Source of the DNA: Secundilactobacillus hailunensis
GTDB taxonomy: Bacteria; Bacillota; Bacilli; Lactobacillales; Lactobacillaceae
DNA: 42,420 nt
Direction: 5' to 3'
Assembly (NCBI RefSeq): GCF_005405185.1
Contig: NZ_BJDO01000020.1
Coordinates: forward strand, 1-42,420
Program-made: the position numbers and the translations under genes
The notes under the pieces: model-generated
Told to the model about the DNA's origin: nothing
Database searches by the model: none
Seen by the model: the letters and a program-made list of their open reading frames with translations, nothing else
In this document: positions 23,315 to 31,747 of the stretch, in pieces
Layout: every line of letters begins with the position of its first letter
Numbering within the stretch: the stretch's first letter is position 1

Positions 23315-23974
23315 TCAGGCTTCTGGCATTAAAGTCAGTAACCCAAAGTTGAAATTTTTGCTGCTGGCCATTCCGTTCAACGTCATTTTTTCAAATGCCA
23401 GCAAGTCTTTAACCACTAAATCACCTGCAAAGGTCACACGACTAGCCTCGCTATGGCCATTTTGCTGCCGCCCTAAAATTGGTCGATTGGAGCTGGCAAC
23501 GTCAGATACATAAGCATTTTCGTCATTGTTAGAGAGGACCGAAATCTGTCTCAGAATCTGAAAACCGTTCTTGGTTTGCTGATTAAGCAGCCATTCCCGC
23601 TGCTCTGCAACGATTACTTGTGGATCTAACTTCTCGCTTGCTTCACCAGTGCGTGGCGGATTAGCGGTAATCCGGAATCTGATGGGTTGATCTGCCAGTA
23701 AAGAATCCAGCAAATGCTCGTTTGCTTTAGAAGCTAACCCGGTTGACATGCTGGTTGGTCCCACCTTCACACCCTTTGGCGCAACTTCGCTCAGCATATA
23801 TAGGTACCAGTGCTTGTTCATCCGCTCGAATTGCCAGTAGTGCTCCCGCGGAACTGATGGTTGCAGTTCTCCGGGCAAAACGTGTCTATCCCAGTTGTGA
23901 GAAGGTTCTACGGTGGTATACTCTTGGATTTGTTGTAGCTTTTTGTCGGTGATTTTAATTCTTGATAGAAACAT
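23315..23974 (-). CDS. Solitary Cas6e (CasE)-like CRISPR RNA endonuclease homologue
   Basis: 219 residues, the length of type I-E Cas6e. Begins MFLSRIKI as in the family (MYLS). The catalytic-helix region PSHNWDRHVLP carries His26 in the HNW context of lactobacillus Cas6e. FRITANP (100-106) matches the FRxxANP strand, EQREWLL (124-130) the linker, and SRVTFAGDLVVKD plus GMASSKNFNFGLL the C-terminal RAMP domain. The glycine-rich loop is eroded: expected G-x-G-x(5)-G-x-G reads GMASSKNFNFG. AGGAG precedes the ATG, so it has its own translation start. No cas3, cse1, cse2, cas7, cas5, cas1, cas2 or repeat array is visible. It is either a relic of a lost type I-E locus or a repurposed RNA-binding or cleaving protein. 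Confidence 0.85.
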   Translation of the reverse strand: MFLSRIKITDKKLQQIQEYTTVEPSHNWDRHVLPGELQPSVPREHYWQFERMNKHWYLYMLSEVAPKGVKVGPTSMSTGLASKANEHLLDSLLADQPIRFRITANPPRTGEASEKLDPQVIVAEQREWLLNQQTKNGFQILRQISVLSNNDENAYVSDVASSNRPILGRQQNGHSEASRVTFAGDLVVKDLLAFEKMTLNGMASSKNFNFGLLTLMPEA

Positions 23975-24250
23975 TTTTCTCTCCTACTTGAAATGATATT
24001 CTTTATGCTATTAACGGTATAGTAAAACCAATATTAAATTAGTTTGTTTGGTCTGAGGTCTAAACAAGAAAGAGAGGTAATCTGATAGATTTCCTCCCCT
24101 TTAATTATCTAGAAAATTTTGTTAGCAATGGTTTTAGAAACGCTTTGAAACGTGACCATTCAGATAAATATAATAGCATTCGCCGAGTACTGTGACCGTT
24201 ACTATGATACGTCCCCATTACTAATCCATACAAAATAACGACCATGAACG
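23975..24250. other. Non-coding stretch between cas6e-like gene and IS element
   Basis: No gene is seen. It holds the cas6e-like ribosome binding site (near 23980), a partly palindromic block TTGTTTGGTCTGAGGTCTAA followed by ACAA (about 24045-24068), and a hairpin GAGGTAATCT-GAT-AGATTTCCTC (24074-24096). No CRISPR repeats and no cas5 remnant could be found here. Confidence 0.5.
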
Positions 24251-24256
24251 TAATTA
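24251..24256. repeat. Probable target-site duplication, left copy (TAATTA)
   Basis: TAATTA directly abuts the left end of the IS and recurs at 25311-25316 directly after the right end. Its own palindromy slightly weakens the case. Confidence 0.6.
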
Positions 24257-25310
24257 ACGCGTAGTGCTAGTTTCGTAATATAGCTCAGGTAATTCACTAA
24301 TCTATTCTAAGCCCACTTTTTCCTTGAATTAAATTGCTATGAACCTTGATGACATTCCATAAAAACAGGGCCGCTAATCGGCTACCCAAGCCGATTAGCG
24401 TTCGAGTTCTGGGATGCTCAAAATGGCCAACGATGTTTAGATTATTAAAACCAGTTTCAATATGCCGCCGCTGATTTTTCAAAAATGCAGAATTAACCTG
24501 TCCTGACTTTCGCATGTTCTTTCGTAGTGGAAACCAGAAGTTGATCTCTTGCGATTTTAACCGCTTTTGAAGGGTTCGACTTAGGTATCCGCCATCTGCT
24601 AAGACTTGATGAGCAGGAGCTTCTCGTAAAAGTTCTTCGACGGATTTTCGATCGTCAATATTTGCTGGTGTTAGTTCCCAGCTCACAAAATAGCCAGCGT
24701 TGTCCATCACCGCATGCAGTTTGAAACCATAATAATATAGCTGCTTAGTGGCGTTATAACCCTTACAAGCTATCGCGCGTAAAACTTTCGCTTGGTTACT
24801 ACGTCTGGCTGAGACTAGAGTGATTGGAGCACTATCAATGATTTCATAAGTACAATCATGCCGATATCGCTTCAATAAATACTGACGAATCATCTTCATT
24901 ATTTGAAACAGATTACGGCATCTACGATTGTAGCGACTCCGTTCGGGAACAACTATTCCGGAAGCCATCAAAATGTGATGGAAGTGCGTTTCCGAGGGAT
25001 CACGTAAATCTATGCGGGCAAGCATACAAGCAATAATCGTGATGTCACTGACTTTCAATTGCCGGTAATTTTGACGCAAACGAAAATGTTTTGGCAACAG
25101 TTGGTAAATTGGTGTAACTATTTTGACGAATTTTCGAACAGTAGCTTGAATTAAATTGGTTTTTGGGATAGTTTTAAGGTGGCCTTGCATTTACGGTTCT
25201 TCTTTCTGGTTTAGTCACCTTAGAAGCTACCGCAAATGCGGGCTTTTTGCATATAATTTGCTTTACTCAATGAGTTACTCGACGAATGTTACAAAACTAA
25301 CACTACACGT
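24257..25310 (-). mobile_element. Complete IS982-family insertion sequence, 1054 bp
   Basis: Left end begins ACGCGTAGTGCTAGTTTCGT (24257) and the right end, read inward on the minus strand from 25310, begins ACGTGTAGTGTTAGTTTTGT. The terminal repeats match at 21 of 25 positions, all four mismatches being C/T transitions. Both sides are flanked by TAATTA (24251-24256 and 25311-25316), a probable 6-bp target duplication, though TAATTA is itself palindromic. The element holds a single full transposase on the minus strand. Ends beginning AC and a length near 1 kb fit IS982. Confidence 0.88.
24297..25190 (-). CDS. IS982-family transposase
   Basis: 297 residues, full length for the family. IS982 signatures are RYNRRCRNL in the N-terminal third, first catalytic Asp in YEIIDSAPITL, then GYNATKQLYYYGFKLHAV, second Asp in VLADGGYL and the Glu in RRHIETGFNNL. 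All three DDE residues are present and the frame is intact, so it may be active. The only gene of the IS element; about 120 bases separate its start from the right terminal repeat. Confidence 0.93.
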   Translation of the reverse strand: MQGHLKTIPKTNLIQATVRKFVKIVTPIYQLLPKHFRLRQNYRQLKVSDITIIACMLARIDLRDPSETHFHHILMASGIVVPERSRYNRRCRNLFQIMKMIRQYLLKRYRHDCTYEIIDSAPITLVSARRSNQAKVLRAIACKGYNATKQLYYYGFKLHAVMDNAGYFVSWELTPANIDDRKSVEELLREAPAHQVLADGGYLSRTLQKRLKSQEINFWFPLRKNMRKSGQVNSAFLKNQRRHIETGFNNLNIVGHFEHPRTRTLIGLGSRLAALFLWNVIKVHSNLIQGKSGLRID

Positions 25311-25316
25311 TAATTA
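25311..25316. repeat. Probable target-site duplication, right copy (TAATTA)
   Basis: Matches the six bases left of the element exactly. Confidence 0.6.
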
Positions 25317-25490
25317 TCTGTATTTACGAATCACAGCTCTTTCTGCATAATGATAATTATAAATCCAAACACTAGTCTTTGCAGTTGTGGGGCTACTGAC
25401 CGATATTTCCGATAATTTACTGCAGTGAAATCAGCTGTATTTGATTACAACGCCAGATTATCCTCAAAATTTTTCTAATAAGTAATTATT

Positions 25491-26268
25491 TTACCGTCTT
25501 TGCTTAATGATTTGTTGTATAAGGTCATTGATTGATATTAAAGGATTTGGATAATATTGGTCACTTCTTAATTTTTTTATATTTAGCAACCAGCCTTTTG
25601 AAGTCCCTAATTTTGCACTTACTTTTTCTAAATTCGCATTCGTTTTTTTTAAAATTGCATTTTGAATTAGTTTACGTAATTTATTGCGTTCCAAAAAGAT
25701 AGGTTCGTTATCATCAATATTCTTAGAATACGCATACCATTTTGTATTATCCCTTTTTTTTGAGACCACTATCTACAAATTCATGATTGCCTGGATTTGA
25801 TTTTTCTTCTGTTTCAATATATAAATTTCCAGTACGAGCAGATCTTTTATCAAGCTTGACTTCAAGTCCCATAGCGCTTTCTCCACGATACTGATCATCC
25901 AAATTACCATATAATCCCATGGAGACCGAATCTTTTTGCAATAAATCACTTATATAAATCTCGCATCGATGTGATTCAATCAAATTTTTCTATCCAATAA
26001 TCACCTTTATCTCGGAACCTATCTTGAAATATGATGGGTAAGCACACTTCATAATTTCTTTTATTTCCTAAAGTACTAGCCTCTGTTTTATTCTTAGTAC
26101 TATTAATAAATTTTTCCAAATCACGTCTATTTTCAGAACTCTTAATAAATACATTGTAATCAGTTACTAGCTGCTCATTTATATAAAAATTTTCAAAATC
26201 AATGGTTCCCTGTTTATTTAACATATTATTTTTATTATCTGAAAAAAGAAAGTAAAAATATAAGACAA
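25491..26268 (-). pseudogene. Frameshifted gene for a PD-(D/E)XK-like nuclease, downstream of the type III R-M pair
   Basis: Three consecutive minus-strand frames (to 25976, 25983-25747, 25769-25491) read as parts of one protein of about 250 residues. The middle part has ESAMGLEVKLDKRSARTGNL followed by YIETEE, the E-x-K plus TGN-IE pattern of a restriction-endonuclease-like core. The breaks fall in homopolymers: A5 near 25985 and A8 at 25752-25759; removing one A at each joins the frames (IEN-LIESHR, SGLKK-RDNTKW). At the 5' end AAGGAG (26275-26280) leads to a TTG at 26268 whose frame also breaks in a T6 run before MLNKQG. Either decayed, phase variable, or assembly error. AT-rich like the R-M genes upstream. 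Function unproven. Confidence 0.6.
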
Positions 26269-26344
26269 TTGTATCTCCTTTAGTTGGATTTTTTTAAGCG
26301 ATAGGGTCTGAATCTTATACGACATTATTATTTACCTCTATCTT

Positions 26345-28966
26345 TCACTTACCTGATGGTTTAATTGTCATTAATTCCTGCCCAATATTTTCACCATCTC
26401 CGTTCGTAAAAAATTTTAGGCCATAAAGCTTAACGTGGTCATTTTCACCAATAACTTCAATGTTCTCAGGACGAATGCTTTCTAACAAATCTTGCTTCCA
26501 GTGATCCCTATCAAGTAGTTGGGGACCCTTTGGTTCTATATAGATTTGGTAACAAAAGTCCTTATTTTGTAAATAAAGAATGAAATCAGGCATAAATCCT
26601 TCATAATGGCTTATTTGTCCCTTAAACTGATGCAGTTTAAAATTAGTGTTTTGTTCATCATTTCTAAACAAATAAATATATTCATATTTTTCTTGTAATC
26701 TGTTAATAAAATCACCAATAAAATCAATTGCTGACTTCTCTAATCCATCTACAATTGCTTCGTCAAAAACGTACCAAGGCTTATTCTCCATGGGATAAGG
26801 CAAAATTCTTTCACTAATTGGCTTATTAAAGCTCTTTGATACTTTTTTTTGATAATCTTTAATCAAGGATTTTGTTGGCACTGGAATAAACCGATTAGTT
26901 CCACGCTTACGTTGATAATTATTAATAATTTGCTTTTGAACAAAGGTCAAATACTGTTCTACCGCTTTAAGTTGTTGTTCACGATTTAATTCTGGTGAAT
27001 CATTGGCAACTCTAGCATATAATCTAATTTTGCCCAACCAATTATCAGATAAAATGAATTCGTTTAGTGATTTTAAAGTCGGAACATACTGATGTAAAGA
27101 ATTAAAACGATAAAATTTATTGCGCGAAAAAGCTTTTTTTACTAACGATAAGTTATCGCGAAAATTAAATAAGAATCTAGTTTCTGTTAATACATCTTTT
27201 TCAGTAACCTTCGCGTTATAACTAGTTTCCCAAGTACTATCTACTAAATTAACTTCCGCTATCGTTTCTGTATTAATTCCATATCGATCTATCCCATTAA
27301 ATTCTTTATCCGGAATTGATTCAATTTCATTAAAATAAATTTTACCTTGTTGATACACTTTAGATTTCTTAAAAGTGGATTTAACGTTAGCTTCGTAGAC
27401 ATCAAAATCACTATCATCTTCAACCGGAAGATTTAATTTATCCAGTGATTTCTTTAGATTTTCAAGATATTTGGGGTCGTTTATCGTGTGATAATAAATA
27501 CTTTCTAATAATTGATATTTTGTATTCTGTCCGTCAAATCGTCTTGTATAAGAAATTTTTCCCTGATATACAAATGGATAGTACCGCGCACCACGACCAA
27601 TTAATTGAGCTTCACTGTTTGTTTGATTCAGAGTCGTAGGCTGTTCACCAATTCGTACGATATCATAAAGATTTAATACATCCCAACCTTCACTTAGTTT
27701 AGCTACCGCAAAAATGACTCGAAAAGGATTGTCATTATTCTCTAAAGTATTCAAATTGTGTAAATCATTTAAATCTCCCAGAATTCCCTCTTTGGCACTA
27801 TCGTTAACGTTAATAGTATTCAAAGCTTGAAAATCATGTTTTAATTCAACAATTGCAGTTGCTAAATCTTGGGATAGCCAATAGACATAGGCTTGTTTAA
27901 GCGCTTGGCTATGACTAATCTTCTGTTGATACTTAAGAAATTTAGTTAAATCAGTTACATTTAAATGATCAATTAGGTCTAAAAAATTCTTCCTGGCTTC
28001 TTTAGAAATAGCAATCTTATTTGATTTAAATAAAATTACTGGTTTAAAATCAGGAATATTCAAACTTTGTGCAATTCTTTTACGATATTGACTTAATAAA
28101 ACGACATTCATCATCTTATCTTTATCATCATTGTTTGCCTGTAACCGATAAACCCGTTTAGAATAACCTTCATAGATAAATTGACTTAAATCATAACGAT
28201 AAACGATTTTTTCACGATATTTTTGATAAATATCTTCATTTTGTAAATCAAGTGTCGCTGTAAACTCAAATTGACGATTTTTTTTATTACATTGTCGAAT
28301 TCGGTCTAAAATGTTTTCCCAAGAACGATCTTTCTGATCTTGTTTACTTTTAGTTCCAGCACTAAAATGATGTGCTTCGTCAGCTAAAACTATTAATTTC
28401 TGTTTTGTAAAATCATTATAAGTTAACCCGTTCTCCCTAACTGTGCTTAATTCATTAGCCAAAGTCTGGATAGTAGTTAATCGCAAATAAATTACACCTA
28501 ACTCCGGATTTTGAGAAAATTGGGTCACTGGACGAATTTCAATTTTCTGCCCATGAATGTTTATTGGCTGAGAAAATAGATATTTAGACGAATCAATTTT
28601 TAGCAAGTTATCGTAAGTTTTAGCAACAACTGCATTTGTGTTTACTACAAATAAAAAATTATGATAAGAAAACTCGGTATATAAATATAGAATCATTGCA
28701 GCCAACACATCTGTTTTTCCACTGCCAGTGGCCATATCAAATAATAATTGATTATATTGGTAATCTGCTGATGCTTGGTGTTGAGTCCAATCTAAATTAA
28801 CTAACGCTTGTTCCTGATATGGTCGCAATTGATGCTTTAAATTATTCTTAATATATCCTGGAATAATAAAAGGTTCCTCATCACTGAGAAGATCTATTTT
28901 TTGTTTATTCTCTAGCAAATCAACCAATGGTAGCTCAATTTCACGCAAAACTCTCTTTTTGGGCAC
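26345..28966 (-). CDS. res: Type III restriction-modification system, Res (helicase-nuclease) subunit
   Basis: 873 residues. Superfamily 2 helicase motifs: Walker A DMATGSGKT (77-85), DEAHH (196-200), SAT-like FTATLD, and LSEGWDVLNLYDIVRIGEQP with downstream QLIGRGARYYPF. A C-terminal PD-(D/E)XK nuclease follows: MPDF (Asp794) and IEPKG (Glu811, Lys813). This is the complete Res layout, acting with Mod to translocate and cut unmodified DNA between head-to-head sites. GTG start behind AAGGAG at 8 bases, five bases after the mod stop, so mod-res is an operon with coupled translation. AT-rich compared with flanking core genes, which suggests horizontal acquisition. Confidence 0.95.
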   Translation of the reverse strand: MPKKRVLREIELPLVDLLENKQKIDLLSDEEPFIIPGYIKNNLKHQLRPYQEQALVNLDWTQHQASADYQYNQLLFDMATGSGKTDVLAAMILYLYTEFSYHNFLFVVNTNAVVAKTYDNLLKIDSSKYLFSQPINIHGQKIEIRPVTQFSQNPELGVIYLRLTTIQTLANELSTVRENGLTYNDFTKQKLIVLADEAHHFSAGTKSKQDQKDRSWENILDRIRQCNKKNRQFEFTATLDLQNEDIYQKYREKIVYRYDLSQFIYEGYSKRVYRLQANNDDKDKMMNVVLLSQYRKRIAQSLNIPDFKPVILFKSNKIAISKEARKNFLDLIDHLNVTDLTKFLKYQQKISHSQALKQAYVYWLSQDLATAIVELKHDFQALNTINVNDSAKEGILGDLNDLHNLNTLENNDNPFRVIFAVAKLSEGWDVLNLYDIVRIGEQPTTLNQTNSEAQLIGRGARYYPFVYQGKISYTRRFDGQNTKYQLLESIYYHTINDPKYLENLKKSLDKLNLPVEDDSDFDVYEANVKSTFKKSKVYQQGKIYFNEIESIPDKEFNGIDRYGINTETIAEVNLVDSTWETSYNAKVTEKDVLTETRFLFNFRDNLSLVKKAFSRNKFYRFNSLHQYVPTLKSLNEFILSDNWLGKIRLYARVANDSPELNREQQLKAVEQYLTFVQKQIINNYQRKRGTNRFIPVPTKSLIKDYQKKVSKSFNKPISERILPYPMENKPWYVFDEAIVDGLEKSAIDFIGDFINRLQEKYEYIYLFRNDEQNTNFKLHQFKGQISHYEGFMPDFILYLQNKDFCYQIYIEPKGPQLLDRDHWKQDLLESIRPENIEVIGENDHVKLYGLKFFTNGDGENIGQELMTIKPSGK

Positions 28967-28971
28967 AAGTA

Positions 28972-30951
28972 TTACTCCTTCTTCTCATAAAAACTTTTAT
29001 TAAAATGATAGTCACTATCAGTGATTAAGTCACGAACATTCTTATCTTCGATATTAGCTTCATTGTAATAAAGCTGATTTTTATCAAGTAATTTAACCAG
29101 TAACTTTCTCTGTTCTTTAAAAGTTAAGGATTTTCGCTCAGAATCATTTTCATACTTATCTAAATCTACCCTGAAGTCAAAATCAGCACCGGATTTCATA
29201 CGTTGATAAACGGAGTCTAAATCAGTTATATTTTTTGTAGATAAAAGGTCTTTTAGATACCCCTGGTTCTTTTCCATCAGTTCAGCATAAACAAATGAGC
29301 CTCCTCCATGCCAGTCAACGTCTTCAGATATACCGCCTTGTTCACCTGAAATAACCTTTTGAAGGCGAGAAACTGAAACCGTATTAATATAGTCCATTTG
29401 TTCAATACCTATAAATTGGCGATGCATTTTCATAGCTACTGCTTGAGTTGTTGCAGATCCCATGAAGAAATCCATAATTAAATCACCTTTGGAAGAAAAT
29501 ATATCTAAATATTTTTTTATTAATTCTTCAGGCTTTTTCCCATTTCTGAATGAAACCTCCCCTTCCTCATTAACTTGGTTGTATTCTTTTACCAAATCTA
29601 AAAAATTAGCATATGGTTTTAAGGTAACGCTAGAACTCATTGGCATTCCTTGATAATAAGCACCATTTTTTATAGTGCTATTTTTAGGCAATTCAAAGAA
29701 ACGATATCCTAAACCATCATCTCCCATATTAGGAACTTTAAAAATAGTTCTGTCTGGATACTTTTTTCTTAACTTTTCAATATAAGCAACATAAAACCGA
29801 CCACTAGAATTTTTTTCTCTAATAGAACCCCGAATGGTTTCACGATGCAAATTTTCCACAGCTGGCGTTGTCTTCATTATTTTGGTATGCTCCGGTAAAT
29901 ATACTTCCACTTTTTTACCACCGAGATTAATAACTTCATCAGGTTTACTAAATACTTGTACGGTGTGGTCATACTTATCAACTGTTTTTTTCACAGCCTT
30001 TCTAGGCATTTCAAAAGAATTGCTCTTAGAATAAATCAATGTATATTCCATTACATCATTAAATGGCTTATCAGCAGTCAGCGCTCGATCAGGATGCCGA
30101 ACAAGAACATTCATATCGAATATATGCCGTGTTTTGTTAAAAATATTGTCAAGAAGCACTCTTAAATATGGATATTGATGAAAACTAGTCTGAACGAGGA
30201 GAATAACATCATCCGATAATAACTCTTTAGAAATATCTACTCGATTTTTTACAAAAGTAAGCCACGCACTTCTGCTAAATGAATCATTATAACTAAAAGA
30301 GTCTGAACCCGTATTATATGGTGGGTCTAGGTAAATAAGTTTAATTTTCCCTGCATATCTTTGCTTTAAACTATGCAAAGCAATTAAATTATTTCCTTTA
30401 ATAATTAAATTATCCTGATCATCAAAATTAAATGTTTTATGCTCACCATCTTGATCATATTTTTTAACATTTTTAAACACTTTGGGCTCTAATAACTCAT
30501 CAATTTCAGATTTACCAATTATTTCATTCAAAAACGGTTCATCAGCTGTTTCATCATTTTTCAAATCTTCTTTACTCATTCCAGCTTTTAAAACAGTGTC
30601 TTTAAATGGAAAATCTAAGACAACATCTGCAGATTCGTCAATAAATTTTCCACCTGCAGTTAAACCTATCTTGTTTGTGTATTTGGTGTAACTATCTTCC
30701 CAAAATTCTTTATATTCAAACATTTCAACAAATTGGTTAAGTTTAAACACTTTAGTATCCGCAATTTTTTCAACATAATTTTTGCGAATTAAAGGATTTT
30801 CAAATAGTTTTTCCATTAAATCATGATCAAATTTATCTAAATCACTAATTACTTTAACTCTCTTAAGAGTACCATTGGTAGTTATATATTTATTATCGAA
30901 TTCTCTTAAGATACTTTTCACTTGAGACATTATCTTAGGTTCAATTTTCAT
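28972..30951 (-). CDS. mod: Type III restriction-modification system, Mod (N6-adenine methyltransferase) subunit
   Basis: 659 residues, beta-class amino-methyltransferase order: catalytic motif IV LIYLDPPYNTGSDSF (about 206-220), the variable target-recognition region in the middle, then the SAM-binding motif DFFMGSATTQAVAMKM near residue 490 and IGIEQMDYI. GSATT in place of GSGTT is common among Mod proteins. The position normally reading FISIDDNE is LLVQTSFHQYPYL, a divergent variant. Start is ATG 30951 behind GAGGTG at 6 bases; the GTG nine bases upstream is part of that site. Mod gives the specificity of the complex; the recognition sequence cannot be predicted by eye. No simple-sequence tract for phase variation was seen in the gene. 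Confidence 0.95.
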   Translation of the reverse strand: MKIEPKIMSQVKSILREFDNKYITTNGTLKRVKVISDLDKFDHDLMEKLFENPLIRKNYVEKIADTKVFKLNQFVEMFEYKEFWEDSYTKYTNKIGLTAGGKFIDESADVVLDFPFKDTVLKAGMSKEDLKNDETADEPFLNEIIGKSEIDELLEPKVFKNVKKYDQDGEHKTFNFDDQDNLIIKGNNLIALHSLKQRYAGKIKLIYLDPPYNTGSDSFSYNDSFSRSAWLTFVKNRVDISKELLSDDVILLVQTSFHQYPYLRVLLDNIFNKTRHIFDMNVLVRHPDRALTADKPFNDVMEYTLIYSKSNSFEMPRKAVKKTVDKYDHTVQVFSKPDEVINLGGKKVEVYLPEHTKIMKTTPAVENLHRETIRGSIREKNSSGRFYVAYIEKLRKKYPDRTIFKVPNMGDDGLGYRFFELPKNSTIKNGAYYQGMPMSSSVTLKPYANFLDLVKEYNQVNEEGEVSFRNGKKPEELIKKYLDIFSSKGDLIMDFFMGSATTQAVAMKMHRQFIGIEQMDYINTVSVSRLQKVISGEQGGISEDVDWHGGGSFVYAELMEKNQGYLKDLLSTKNITDLDSVYQRMKSGADFDFRVDLDKYENDSERKSLTFKEQRKLLVKLLDKNQLYYNEANIEDKNVRDLITDSDYHFNKSFYEKKE

Positions 30952-31489
30952 TTTTTTCACCTCAAAAAATATTTTTCTTTATATTTCAGCCCAAGTTAAA
31001 TGATTTTGACCTATTCATTGTATGTAATCGTCTAAGTTAAACTATCAATACAATAATACTTTTTTGTTAGAGTAATTTAATATTCAGAGCACCTTCATGA
31101 TGCAGAGTCTAGACAATATTTTAAATTGGATTTTATCATTTTTTAAATATGAACCATAATTTAACTTTAACCTACAACAAATAAGTATTTCAACAGTTTA
31201 TTGAAAAAATATGAATTAATGTTAATAAATATACCTAAAATAATAAAATGGTAATTGAATTATTCTTGTACTTCCATTTGAAAATATCTAAAGCAATATT
31301 TTACATAAAAACTGTCAAAATTTATCACATTGTTTTCGAAAACCTGTACTATATATATATCTGACCAGTTAGCAACGATAACATTCATTTAAATTGTTAA
31401 CTATTCTCTCCCATTTGACCGAAAACGGTTTCTGTGATAGATTAGAAAATAGTTAGAAAATAGGTCAATAATAAATCAACGATAAGAAG
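30952..31489. other. AT-rich intergenic region between mod and the metA leader
   Basis: About 540 bases, very AT-rich, no gene seen. It must contain the mod promoter (minus) and the metA promoter (plus), and probably the right boundary of the acquired restriction island. No tRNA or clear direct repeat was recognised at the boundary. Confidence 0.5.
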
Positions 31490-31721
31490 AGTAATCATAA
31501 TACCTAGAGAAAGAGAGTTCTGGCATTGCTGAAACAGGACCGGATGGCATGACGAAGATGAACTTGGAGACTGACGGGGTCGTGAAGGCTACCGCCACGG
31601 GGCACCGATATCTGCTGAGTATTCGTACTCTTGAGGCAGTAGTTGTGAGACTACTGCAAAGATGGGTGGTACCGCGTAAAAAACGTCCCTAGCTGTTAAA
31701 TATAGCTAAGGACGTTTTTGT
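31490..31721 (+). promoter_or_regulatory. T-box leader (probably methionine-responsive) with terminator, upstream of metA
   Basis: The antiterminator signature GGGTGGTACCGCG (about 31665-31677) is followed by the terminator hairpin AAAACGTCCCTAGC ... GCTAAGGACGTTTTT ending at 31719. Upstream are the K-turn-like AGAGAAAGAGAG (about 31506-31517), a stem-III-like hairpin GCAGTAGT...ACTACTGC (about 31638-31659) and a candidate specifier codon ATG followed by A at 31558-31560. Uncharged tRNA, expected to be Met-tRNA given metA, would allow readthrough. The T-box is certain; the specifier is inferred. Confidence 0.9.
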
Positions 31722-31747
31722 ATTCTATTCAAAGGAGGGCATGACAT

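Noticed and set aside
23975-24256. CRISPR repeats or a cas5 remnant next to the cas6e-like gene
   Set aside because: The region was read for repeated 28-29-base units and for reading frames on both strands; only small hairpins were found.
25228-25248. CCGC-AAAT-GCGG plus T-run as a terminator of a separate gene
   Set aside because: It lies inside the IS between transposase start and right end, with no plus-strand gene before it; at most a shield against read-through.
25747-25990. Programmed frameshifting as the way the nuclease gene is expressed
   Set aside because: There are two or three breaks, no slippery heptamer with a downstream structure was seen, and the runs are plain homopolymers, so decay, slippage or sequencing error is more likely.
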